NCBI GenBank assembly: GCA_002371465.1
Contig: DFIU01000007.1
Location: 1 to 64,000 of the forward strand
Reading direction: 5' to 3'
Length of the DNA: 64,000 nucleotides
DNA from: Lachnospiraceae bacterium UBA3689
GTDB taxonomy: Bacteria; Bacillota; Clostridia; Lachnospirales; Lachnospiraceae
Shown here: positions 25,306 through 33,614 of the stretch, in pieces
Layout of the letters: each line of letters begins with the position of its first letter
Position numbering within the stretch: the stretch's first letter is position 1
Notes under the pieces: model-generated
Database searches by the model: none
Told to the model about the DNA's origin: nothing
The model's input: only the letters and a program-made list of their open reading frames with translations
Position numbers and translations under genes: made by a program

Positions 25306-27645
25306 ATGGGCGAAGTCAAAAGAAGCCTTCCGGACCAGATGGAACCGGGCTTAAACGGCGGCAGCCGGATTTTGTTTAAGCATAAGGACGCCAGTCTGTC
25401 CACGCCTGTCGATTTTACGTCTCCGGACAAGCTCTACGAGGAGCTGAAACGGCGGGTCCTCAAGTATCACCCCTCCAGCGATCTGACCCTGATTGAAAAG
25501 GCCTATCATCTGGCGGATGCAGCCCACAGGGACCAGAGGCGGAAGTCGGGCGAACCCTACATCATCCATCCCTTATGCGTCGGTATCATCTTAGCTGACC
25601 TCGAAATGGATAAGGAGACGATCGCGGCGGGCATCCTGCACGACGTCGTGGAGGACACGCCGGAGACGGTCGAAGAGATCCGGCAGGAGTTCGGCGACGA
25701 CGTGGCCCTTTTGGTGGACGGCGTCACCAAGATCGGGCAGATCGACTACAAGGTTGAAAAGGTCGAAATTCAGGCGGAGAATCTCCGCAAGATGTTCCTT
25801 GCCATGGCCAAGGACATCCGGGTCATCATCATCAAGCTCGCCGACCGTCTCCACAATATGCGGACCCTGGAATATATGCGGCCCGAAAAGCAGCTGGAGA
25901 AGGCGTGTGAGACCATGGATATCTATGCGCCGATCGCCCAGCGGCTGGGCATTTCCCGCATCAAGGTGGAACTCGACGACCTGGCTCTTAAATACTGGAA
26001 ACCGGAGGTCTGCCGGGACCTGGTCGCCCAGGTCGACGCTAAAAAGCATTCCCGCGAGGAATTTATCGAAGAGATCTGCGGGGAAGTGCGGAACCACATC
26101 GAAGAAGCCCACATCAAGGCGGATATCAGTGGCCGGGTCAAGCACTATTTCTCCATCTATAAAAAGATGGTCAATCAGGATAAGACCCTGGATCAGATCT
26201 ATGATCTCTTCGCCATCCGCATTATCGTGAATTCTGTGGGGGACTGTTACGCGGCTCTCGGCGTCATCCATGAGATGTATAAGCCGATTCCGGGAAGATT
26301 TAAAGATTACATCGCCATGCCCAAGGCAAACGGCTACCAGTCTCTGCACACGACGGTCATCAGTCACGAGGGAACCCCCTTTGAGATCCAGATCCGGACC
26401 TACGAGATGCACCGGGTCGCGGAATACGGTATCGCCGCCCACTGGAAATACAAGGAAGTCTCGAACGGTCACAAGGTTGCCGGGGACCAGGAGGAGGAAA
26501 AGCTGACCTGGCTGCGCCAGATTCTGGAGTGGCAGCAGGACTCCTCGGACAACAAGGAATTCATGTTGCTTTTAAAGTCCGACCTGGATCTTTTTTCGGA
26601 CAGCGTCTACTGCTTCTCCCCGGACGGCGACGTCAAGACCCTGCCGGCCGGGGCCTGTACGATCGACTTCGCCTACTGCGTCCATTCAGCGGTCGGAAAC
26701 CGGATGATCGGCGCCCGGGTCAACGGCAAGCTGGTCCCGGTCGACTATGTCTTAAAAAATGGAGACCGGGTCGAGATCATCACTTCCCAGAACTCCAAGG
26801 GACCCAGCCGGGACTGGCTCAAGATCGTCAAGTCCACCCAGGCCCGCAATAAGATCAACCAGTGGTTCCGCAGGGAACTGAAGGCGGACAACATCGAGCG
26901 GGGCAAGGAACTGCTGGCGGATTACGCCAAACAAAAGGGCTATATCCACACTGCAGAACTCATCAAGCCTGAATACCAGGCGGGAGTTCTGCGCAAATAT
27001 GGTTTCCACGACTGGGATTCTGTCCTGGCTGCCATCGGTCACGGCGGCTTAAAAGAAGGCCAGGTCATGAACAAGCTCATCGACCTGTACGAAAAAGAAC
27101 ACAAGCAGAACGTGACCGATGAAGAGGTTCTGCAGGCGGCGGCGGAGAACCGCGACAAGCTGCCCCTTGTCCGTAAGGATGAAAAGGGCGGCATCGTCGT
27201 CAAGGGGATCCACGACGTCGCGGTGCATTTTGCAAGGTGCTGCAACCCCATCCCGGGGGACGAGATCGTCGGCTATGTCACCCGAGGAAGGGGGGTCACC
27301 ATCCATCGGTCGGACTGTGTCAATGTCATGCACATGTCCGACGAGGACCGGTCCCGCCTCATTGATGCGGAGTGGCAGGTCGCGGAGGATGAGACCAGCG
27401 GCGGCACCTATGCGGCGGAAATCAGCATCTACGCGGATAACCGTACCGGTCTTCTGGTCGATATCTCCAGACTCTTTACGGAGAAAAAGATCGGCATCGA
27501 CTCCTTACAGACCAGGACCAGCCGCAACGGAACCGCCACCATGGAGCTGAGCTTCCACGTCCACTCGGTCCAGGAGCTGAATGAAGTGGTCAGACAGATC
27601 CGCAAGGTAAAAAGCGTCATTGACATCACCCGCAAGACGGGCTGA
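25306..27645 (+). CDS. relA: Bifunctional (p)ppGpp synthetase/hydrolase (Rel/RSH)
   Basis: Long RSH protein of 779 aa controlling the stringent response. The HD hydrolase domain (residues about 60-200) is intact: HP-x-x-V, ILHDVVEDT. The synthetase domain (about 250-370) has the RFKDYIAMPK-NGYQSLHT core. TGS (about 440-500), a helical/CC region with the conserved RCCNPIPGD, and a C-terminal ACT domain (about 700-775) follow. Both active sites look intact, so a Rel-type bifunctional enzyme is likely. ATG 25306 follows GGTGAGAGG. It ends 20 nt before the MBL gene. Confidence 0.96.
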   Translation: MGEVKRSLPDQMEPGLNGGSRILFKHKDASLSTPVDFTSPDKLYEELKRRVLKYHPSSDLTLIEKAYHLADAAHRDQRRKSGEPYIIHPLCVGIILADLEMDKETIAAGILHDVVEDTPETVEEIRQEFGDDVALLVDGVTKIGQIDYKVEKVEIQAENLRKMFLAMAKDIRVIIIKLADRLHNMRTLEYMRPEKQLEKACETMDIYAPIAQRLGISRIKVELDDLALKYWKPEVCRDLVAQVDAKKHSREEFIEEICGEVRNHIEEAHIKADISGRVKHYFSIYKKMVNQDKTLDQIYDLFAIRIIVNSVGDCYAALGVIHEMYKPIPGRFKDYIAMPKANGYQSLHTTVISHEGTPFEIQIRTYEMHRVAEYGIAAHWKYKEVSNGHKVAGDQEEEKLTWLRQILEWQQDSSDNKEFMLLLKSDLDLFSDSVYCFSPDGDVKTLPAGACTIDFAYCVHSAVGNRMIGARVNGKLVPVDYVLKNGDRVEIITSQNSKGPSRDWLKIVKSTQARNKINQWFRRELKADNIERGKELLADYAKQKGYIHTAELIKPEYQAGVLRKYGFHDWDSVLAAIGHGGLKEGQVMNKLIDLYEKEHKQNVTDEEVLQAAAENRDKLPLVRKDEKGGIVVKGIHDVAVHFARCCNPIPGDEIVGYVTRGRGVTIHRSDCVNVMHMSDEDRSRLIDAEWQVAEDETSGGTYAAEISIYADNRTGLLVDISRLFTEKKIGIDSLQTRTSRNGTATMELSFHVHSVQELNEVVRQIRKVKSVIDITRKTG

Positions 27646-27665
27646 TGCAGGATAGGAGACTTTCT

Positions 27666-28301
27666 ATGAAGGATGGGATCTGGCTGGATGGCAGGGTCGT
27701 AGGACCCATTCAGACCAACTGCTATCTGGTAGGAAATGCAAGGACAAATGAAGCGGTCATCGTCGATCCGGGGGATCATGCAAGGCTGCTTCTTGATATG
27801 ATAAAAAAGCGGGAGGCTGCGCCTGCCGCTATTTATTTGACCCACGGCCACTATGACCACATCCTGGCGGTCGGCGACCTTTTAAATTGCTATCCGGGCC
27901 TTCCGGTTGTGATCAGCAAAAAGGAGCGGCCCATGGTGGAAGACCAGACTCTCAACAGCGGCATAGGCGGCTATGACTGCCGGATCGAGCCGACTCATTG
28001 GGCAGAGGACGGAGAGGTCCTGACCTATGCCGGGCTTTCTTTCAAGGTCCTGGCGACGCCGGGCCATACCGGCGGCAGCTGTTGTTATTACCTGGAAGAG
28101 GAAAAATTGCTCCTGTCTGGGGATACCCTCTTTTATCAGGGCTATGGCCGCTGTGACCTGCCGACCGGATCGGTGGAGGAGATGAGGACTTCTCTTGAGA
28201 GGCTGTTGACGACCCTGCCCGAGGACGTCCGGGTCCTGCCGGGGCATGGGTCCGAGACCACGATCGGTTATGAGAAACGAATAGAGGGATTTGAGGACTG
28301 A
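27666..28301 (+). CDS. MBL-fold metallohydrolase (glyoxalase II-like)
   Basis: Cytoplasmic metallo-beta-lactamase-fold hydrolase of 211 aa. The metal motif THGHYDHI, then ATPGHTGGS and the later GHGSETT give the full HxHxDH-H-D-H ligand set, as in YcbL/GloB-like enzymes. The substrate is unknown; thioesters such as lactoyl-glutathione-like compounds are typical of the family. An in-frame ATG at 27645 overlaps the relA stop, but GGAG 7 nt before ATG 27666 supports the latter. It belongs to the apt-relA-MBL-hemZ series common in Clostridia. Confidence 0.88.
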   Translation: MKDGIWLDGRVVGPIQTNCYLVGNARTNEAVIVDPGDHARLLLDMIKKREAAPAAIYLTHGHYDHILAVGDLLNCYPGLPVVISKKERPMVEDQTLNSGIGGYDCRIEPTHWAEDGEVLTYAGLSFKVLATPGHTGGSCCYYLEEEKLLLSGDTLFYQGYGRCDLPTGSVEEMRTSLERLLTTLPEDVRVLPGHGSETTIGYEKRIEGFED

Positions 28302-28327
28302 GGCCCCAAAATCCGTGAGGAACTGCT

Positions 28328-29794
28328 TTGAATATTGGAATTAAACTGAACAAAGATGATTTTATGTATGACGTCCACTCCCTGGTCAAGAGCTTTTATC
28401 CGGACGACGATGTCAGCATCTTCACTGAAGACGATAGGGAGAAATGTGCGCTTCAAAGGGATCTGCTCTTTGAACTGACGATCCCGGACTACCGGGACCG
28501 GAAGGCGGCGAAAGATGCCCTTAAAAAGGACCTTTACCACCTGCTGGCCGCCCTGACCGGTCAAAGTCTGCCCTGGGGGACCCTCTCCGGCATCCGGCCG
28601 ACCAAGATCCCCATGAAGATGCTGGATAAGGCGGAAGCAAGCGGGAGGCCTATGGCAGATCCGGTTTTAAAGGAAGAGATCTCCCACTACATGAAGGAGA
28701 CCTATGAGACGTCGGATGACAAGATCGATCTCGCCATCCGAGTCGCATCGGAAGAAAAGAAGCTGCTTGCTCCCTTGAAACTGGGGGATTTTTCCTACAG
28801 CCTCTATGTCAACATCCCCTTTTGCCCCTCGATCTGTCTCTACTGTACCTTTGCGTCAAGCCCTATCGACCGCTGGGCGGATCGGATTGAGGGCTACCTG
28901 GATACGGTCATCCGGGAGATGCTGGCGACCCGGGACCGGTTGGTCCAAAAGGGCTATCCGGCAAAACCGACCACAGTCTATTTCGGGGGCGGCACTCCGA
29001 CCGCCCTTTCCGCCGATCAGCTGGACTGCCTGATCAGCCGGATGAAGGAGATCTGGGATTTTCAGGACCTGGAGGAATTTACGGTGGAGGCGGGGCGGCC
29101 CGATTCGATCACGGCGGATAAGTTACAGGTTTTAAAAAAACATGGCGTGAGCAGGATCTCGGTCAATCCTCAGACCATGAATCAGAAGACCTTAGACCTC
29201 ATCGGGCGGGACCATACCGTCGGAGATGTCCGGGCTGCCTTTGACCTGGCCCGCAAGATTGGCTTTGACAATATCAATATGGATATGATCCTGGGTCTTC
29301 CGGGAGAGGGCAGGGAGGAAGTCCTGACCACCCTGGAGGAGATCCAAACGATGGACCCGGATTCCCTGACCGTCCATTCCCTGGCGATCAAGCGTGCCTC
29401 CAGGCTCAAGCAGACCATCCGGGAGGATCGGGAGAAGGACGGGCAGGCGGACTACGGCAATTTTGAGGGGCTGGTCTTTGAAAATTCCGAGGACCTGATG
29501 GACCTTGCCGGAGATTGCGCCGACCGGCTGGGAATGGTCCCCTACTACCTCTATCGCCAGAAGAATATGCGGGGCAATCTGGAAAATACCGGTTTTGCCC
29601 GTCCGGGCAAGGCCTGCCTTTACAATATCCTCATCATGGAGGAGAAGCAGAGCATCCTCGCCTTTGGCGCCGGAGCTTCGACCAAGAGGGTAACCGGGGG
29701 AGGCAGGATCGACCGGATCGTAAATCCCAAGAACGTCGAGGTCTATATGGAAAAATGGCGGGATCTGGTTAAGAAAAAGGCAGCCCTCTTTTAA
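28328..29794 (+). CDS. hemZ: Radical SAM coproporphyrinogen dehydrogenase HemZ-like
   Basis: Radical SAM enzyme of the HemN/HemZ family, 488 aa, expected to act in oxygen-independent heme-type tetrapyrrole synthesis. An N-terminal region (residues about 1-150) special to HemZ precedes the SAM domain, which starts YVNIPFCPSICLYCTFAS with the C-x3-C-x2-C motif, then FGGGTPTAL and a C-terminal HemN-like region with MEEKQSILAFGAGA. Start is TTG 28328 with GAGGAA at 6-8 nt. Whether the organism makes heme or this protein has another role cannot be seen from the window. Confidence 0.88.
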   Translation: MNIGIKLNKDDFMYDVHSLVKSFYPDDDVSIFTEDDREKCALQRDLLFELTIPDYRDRKAAKDALKKDLYHLLAALTGQSLPWGTLSGIRPTKIPMKMLDKAEASGRPMADPVLKEEISHYMKETYETSDDKIDLAIRVASEEKKLLAPLKLGDFSYSLYVNIPFCPSICLYCTFASSPIDRWADRIEGYLDTVIREMLATRDRLVQKGYPAKPTTVYFGGGTPTALSADQLDCLISRMKEIWDFQDLEEFTVEAGRPDSITADKLQVLKKHGVSRISVNPQTMNQKTLDLIGRDHTVGDVRAAFDLARKIGFDNINMDMILGLPGEGREEVLTTLEEIQTMDPDSLTVHSLAIKRASRLKQTIREDREKDGQADYGNFEGLVFENSEDLMDLAGDCADRLGMVPYYLYRQKNMRGNLENTGFARPGKACLYNILIMEEKQSILAFGAGASTKRVTGGGRIDRIVNPKNVEVYMEKWRDLVKKKAALF

Positions 29795-29806
29795 GGGGAC
29801 GCTGCC

Positions 29807-29835
29807 TTGACGCGCGGAAATGCGGACTTTATAAT
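29807..29835 (+). promoter_or_regulatory. Sigma-A promoter for the HD-GYP gene and hisS-aspS
   Basis: TTGACG (29807-29812), exactly 17 bp, TATAAT (29830-29835). Only one mismatch to the consensus -35 and none to the -10. Transcription starts near 29842. The TTG of the -35 also happens to be the first in-frame TTG of the next reading frame, so an annotation that takes the longest frame would start the protein inside its own promoter. Confidence 0.85.
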
Positions 29836-29887
29836 AACTTTTGGTATGCGCTTTAGGGTCTTTAGGACCGGAAGAAAGAATGAGAGC

Positions 29888-30505
29888 ATGGGGCAGATTG
29901 TCGACTATAATCTAACCGAAGAACTGGAGCATGGCGTCTATGTCAGCTGCCTGGTCAGGGAACTGACCTTAGAGCTGGGCATCGAGGACCAGGCTGCCTA
30001 CCAGTTCCGGCTGGCGGGCCTGGTTCACGATATCGGAAAACTCTGTCTGGCAAATTACATAGCCGGAGGCGAGCGGACGGACAATCCGCTTGTGATCGAG
30101 GAGATGAAATATGTCCGCATGCATTCCATGTTTTCCTACGAGATCTTAAAGAAGATTGATCCCACGCGGGACCTGCTGCTCGATGCCGTCCATTATCATC
30201 ATGAAAATTTTGACGGCAGCGGCTATCCGTCCAATCTGGAGGGGGAGGATATTCCCCTGGGAGCCAGGATCATCCGGGTCTGTGATGTCTTCGCGGCTCT
30301 GACCACGGACCGGCCCTATCGGAAGAAATTTTCTGCCGAGGAGGCACTGAGCCTCATGATCGATGAGATCAACCATTTTGATATCCGCATCTTCCTTGCC
30401 TTTCAGCGGGTGGTCCACAGAGTCGGGACCTCCTTTCAGATCAGGCTGCCGATTACGGATGGGATGCTGCTAAAAGAAAGCGGACAAGACTTATTAAAGG
30501 AGTAA
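29888..30505 (+). CDS. HD-GYP domain phosphohydrolase
   Basis: A 205-aa HD-GYP protein; the family degrades cyclic di-GMP or related cyclic dinucleotides. Metal motifs are GLVHDIGKL (HD), MHSMFSYE and HYHHENFDGSGYP (HHE...GYP), then VCDVFAALTTDRPYR. Start is set by the promoter at 29807-29835: the longer TTG frame would begin in the -35 box, so the first usable ATG after the predicted start is 29888 (MGQIVDYN); ATG 29846 would be almost leaderless. There is no N-terminal sensor domain. hisS follows after 2 nt, so the protein and the synthetases share a transcript. Confidence 0.85.
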   Translation: MGQIVDYNLTEELEHGVYVSCLVRELTLELGIEDQAAYQFRLAGLVHDIGKLCLANYIAGGERTDNPLVIEEMKYVRMHSMFSYEILKKIDPTRDLLLDAVHYHHENFDGSGYPSNLEGEDIPLGARIIRVCDVFAALTTDRPYRKKFSAEEALSLMIDEINHFDIRIFLAFQRVVHRVGTSFQIRLPITDGMLLKESGQDLLKE

Positions 30506-30507
30506 TT

Positions 30508-31737
30508 ATGGCACTTAAGAAAAAACCGGTAAACGGAATGAAAGATATCCTGCCGGATGAGATGGCGCTTCGGACCTATGTCATCGGTCTCATCCGCGGC
30601 ACCTATGCGGGCTTTGGCTTTTCTTCGATTGAAACGCCGGTTGTGGAACATATTGAGAATCTGCTCTCCAAGCAGGGCGGAGAGAACGAGACCCTGATCT
30701 TTAAGGTCTTAAAGCGGGGCAAGAAACTGGACCTTACCAAGCCCACCACAGAGGATGCGGTAACGGACTCCGGGCTTCGCTACGACCTGACCCTGCCCCT
30801 GTCCCGGTACTATTCCAACCACGCAAGCGAGCTGCCCTCTCCCTTTAAGGCTCTCCAGATCGGCAATGTTTTCCGAGCCGACCGGCCGCAGAGGGGCAGG
30901 TACCGCCAGTTTACCCAGTGCGATATCGATGTCCTGGGTGATCCCAGCTATCTGGCAGAGATCGACCTGATCCTGGCGACCACGACCGTCCTCTCCAAAC
31001 TGGACTTCCACAACTTCACGATCCGCATCAATGACCGCCGCCTCTTAAAGGAGATGGCGCTTAAGGCGGGCTTTGCCGAAGAGGAACTGGGAGAGGTCTT
31101 CATCATCATTGACAAGCTCGATAAGATCGGCTGGGACGGTGTCCGGGCTGAGCTGGAGGAGAAGTACGACAAGGTCAGGGTCGATGCCTATCTGGCTCTT
31201 TTTGAAGAGATCGGCTCCGGAGAGGTGACGGAAAATGCCCGGCAGATGATGGAGGAAGTGGGATCACCCCTCCTTGCCATCATTGATACGGTCAATCAGA
31301 CCAAGACCGCTGATTTCAGCATGAAATATGACCCGACCCTGGTAAGGGGCATGAGTTATTACACCGGCCCCATTTTTGAAATTTCCATGGACGAGTACGG
31401 CGGATCCGTGGGCGGCGGCGGCCGCTACGACGAGATGATCGGAAAATTCACCGGACAGCAGACTCCGGCTGTCGGATTTTCCATCGGCTTTGAGCGGATC
31501 ATCATGCTGCTCATGGAGCGGGGCTTTCAGGTTCCGGGAACTTCGGGCAAGACGGCATTTTTGGTGGAAAAGAAGATGGACGCCGACGAACTTGCTCCCA
31601 TTTTCCAAAAGGCGATGAAACTGCGCGCCGGGGGAATTTGCGTCGACATTTCCGTTATGAAGAAAAACAAGAAGTTCCAGAAGCAGCAGCTGACGGACCA
31701 GGGCTATACGGATATACAGGAATTTTTTAACCGATAA
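30508..31737 (+). CDS. hisS: Histidyl-tRNA synthetase
   Basis: Class II aminoacyl-tRNA synthetase, 409 aa, cytoplasmic. Motif 1 is in the N-terminal block (GMKDILPDE), motif 2 FRADRPQRGRYRQFTQCDID, histidine-specific LVRGMSYYTGPIFEIS and motif 3 VGFSIGFERI are present; the C-terminal anticodon-binding domain follows. ATG 30508 has AAAGGAG at 7 nt. It is 2 nt after the HD-GYP gene and 21 nt before aspS. No T-box leader is visible upstream of the group. Confidence 0.97.
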   Translation: MALKKKPVNGMKDILPDEMALRTYVIGLIRGTYAGFGFSSIETPVVEHIENLLSKQGGENETLIFKVLKRGKKLDLTKPTTEDAVTDSGLRYDLTLPLSRYYSNHASELPSPFKALQIGNVFRADRPQRGRYRQFTQCDIDVLGDPSYLAEIDLILATTTVLSKLDFHNFTIRINDRRLLKEMALKAGFAEEELGEVFIIIDKLDKIGWDGVRAELEEKYDKVRVDAYLALFEEIGSGEVTENARQMMEEVGSPLLAIIDTVNQTKTADFSMKYDPTLVRGMSYYTGPIFEISMDEYGGSVGGGGRYDEMIGKFTGQQTPAVGFSIGFERIIMLLMERGFQVPGTSGKTAFLVEKKMDADELAPIFQKAMKLRAGGICVDISVMKKNKKFQKQQLTDQGYTDIQEFFNR

Positions 31738-31758
31738 GAAACAAGTGAGGGGATAGAC

Positions 31759-33597
31759 ATGGCAGAATCAATGAAAGGTCTCAAACGCACCTGCCGCTGT
31801 GCCGAGGTGACGGAAGAGTTCATTGGTAAGAAAGTAACACTGATGGGATGGGTCGCAAAGTGCAGAAACAAGGGCGGCCTGGTCTTTGTGGACCTGCGGG
31901 ACCGCACCGGCATCATCCAGATCGTGACGGAATCCGAAGGGGCTGACCCCAGATGGGGGCACTTAAAGACGGAGTCGGCGATCGCGGTCGTCGGAACCGT
32001 TCAGAAGCGGGCAGGGGCGGACAATCCCAACCTCAAGACCGGTACGATTGAAGTTCTGCCGGAGGAACTTCGGGTCTTAAGCGAGGCGGAGACAACTCCC
32101 TTCCAGGTGCAGGACGGCATCGACACCCGGGAGGATCTAAGACTGAAGTACCGCTATCTGGACCTGCGCCGGGCAGAGCTGCAGCATAAGATCATGTTTC
32201 GGTCCCGCCTGGTGGAGCTGATCCGGGAATTCTTAAGAAATGAAGGCTTCCTCGATATCGAGACGCCGACCCTGATCAAGAGTACGCCGGAAGGCGCACG
32301 GGACTATCTGGTTCCCAGCCGGGTCCATCCGGGTCAGTTTTATGCCCTGCCGCAAAGTCCCCAGCTTTTAAAGCAGCTGCTCATGTGTTCGGGTTTTGAC
32401 CGCTACTATCAGATCGCCAGATGTTTCCGGGATGAGGACCTGCGGGCTGACCGGCAGCCGGAATTCACCCAGGTCGATATGGAACTGTCCTTCGTCGACC
32501 AGGAGGACGTTCTCGACGTCAACACCAGGCTTTTGACCTTCCTGTTGGAAAAACTGCCGCCTATCTATCGGGAACTGCAGTTCCCCGAGGAGCTGGTCCG
32601 GGGGATTGAACACGCGGGCAGGGATCTGAAGGAAAATGGAATCGGCAGAATCACCTGGCAGGATGCCATGGATCTCTATGGCTCCGACAAGCCGGACCTC
32701 CGCTTTGACATGAAGATTGTCGATGTAACCGAAAAGGTCAAGGACTGCGGCTTTGCGGTCTTTACCAACGCCATTAAGGACGGCGGTCTGGTTCGGGGGC
32801 TCAATGCCAAGGGCCTGGGAGATCTGGGCCGCAAGCAGATCGATAAGCTGACGGAGATCGCCAGGACTTACGGCGCCAGGGGCATGGCTTACATCCAGAT
32901 CAAGAGTGACGGTACGGTCAAGTCTTCCTTCAGCAAGTTTATGACCGATGAGGAAATGCAGGACCTGATCGCTGCCATGGGCGGAGAAAAGGGGGACCTC
33001 CTCGTCTTTATCTCGGATAGGTTCAAGGTTGTCTGCGCGGCACTGGGTGCCCTCCGCCTTCATTTCGGTCAGGAACTGGACCTTATCAGCCCCTACGACT
33101 TTAAATTCGTCTGGGTGGTCGATTTCCCGCTTCTTGAATGGTCTGATGAAGAGGGACGCTTTTTGGCCATGCACCATCCCTTCACCATGCCCAATGAGGA
33201 CGACTGGAAGAACATCGATACCGATCCCGGTTCGGTCCGCGCCCAGGCGTATGATATCGTTTTAAACGGGACGGAAATGGGCGGCGGCTCCATCCGAATC
33301 CATATGGACGACGTACAGGAAAAGATGCTGGAAGTGCTGGGCTTTACGCCTGAGCGCGCGCAGAAGCAGTTTGGTTTCCTCTTGACCGCCTTCAAGTACG
33401 GAGTTCCGCCTCACGCAGGGCTTGCCTACGGTCTGGACCGGATGGTCATGCTCTTCTCCGCATCGGATACCATCCGGGACGTCATCGCCTTCCCCAAGGT
33501 CAAGGACGCGTCGGATCTGATGATGGATGCGCCGGGTGATATTGATGTCAAGCAGCTCGATGAACTGTCAATTGCCATCAAGCAGGAAGAATCATAA
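31759..33597 (+). CDS. aspS: Aspartyl-tRNA synthetase
   Basis: Class II synthetase, 612 aa, the bacterial type with an N-terminal OB anticodon-binding domain, class II core and inserted GAD domain (about residues 290-420). Motifs: RSRLVELIREF (motif 1), FRDEDLRADRQPEFTQVD (motif 2), GLAYGLDRMVML (motif 3). Whether it also charges tRNA-Asn depends on context not seen here. ATG 31759 has GAGGGG about 8 nt upstream. The second L,D-transpeptidase gene follows after 17 nt. Confidence 0.97.
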   Translation: MAESMKGLKRTCRCAEVTEEFIGKKVTLMGWVAKCRNKGGLVFVDLRDRTGIIQIVTESEGADPRWGHLKTESAIAVVGTVQKRAGADNPNLKTGTIEVLPEELRVLSEAETTPFQVQDGIDTREDLRLKYRYLDLRRAELQHKIMFRSRLVELIREFLRNEGFLDIETPTLIKSTPEGARDYLVPSRVHPGQFYALPQSPQLLKQLLMCSGFDRYYQIARCFRDEDLRADRQPEFTQVDMELSFVDQEDVLDVNTRLLTFLLEKLPPIYRELQFPEELVRGIEHAGRDLKENGIGRITWQDAMDLYGSDKPDLRFDMKIVDVTEKVKDCGFAVFTNAIKDGGLVRGLNAKGLGDLGRKQIDKLTEIARTYGARGMAYIQIKSDGTVKSSFSKFMTDEEMQDLIAAMGGEKGDLLVFISDRFKVVCAALGALRLHFGQELDLISPYDFKFVWVVDFPLLEWSDEEGRFLAMHHPFTMPNEDDWKNIDTDPGSVRAQAYDIVLNGTEMGGGSIRIHMDDVQEKMLEVLGFTPERAQKQFGFLLTAFKYGVPPHAGLAYGLDRMVMLFSASDTIRDVIAFPKVKDASDLMMDAPGDIDVKQLDELSIAIKQEES

Positions 33598-33614
33598 GGA
33601 GATTTGGTCCGTCT

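Noticed and set aside
29795..30507. T-box leader for hisS/aspS
   Set aside because: There is no AAGGTGG T-box sequence or specifier-like structure here; the region holds a plain sigma-A promoter and the HD-GYP gene.
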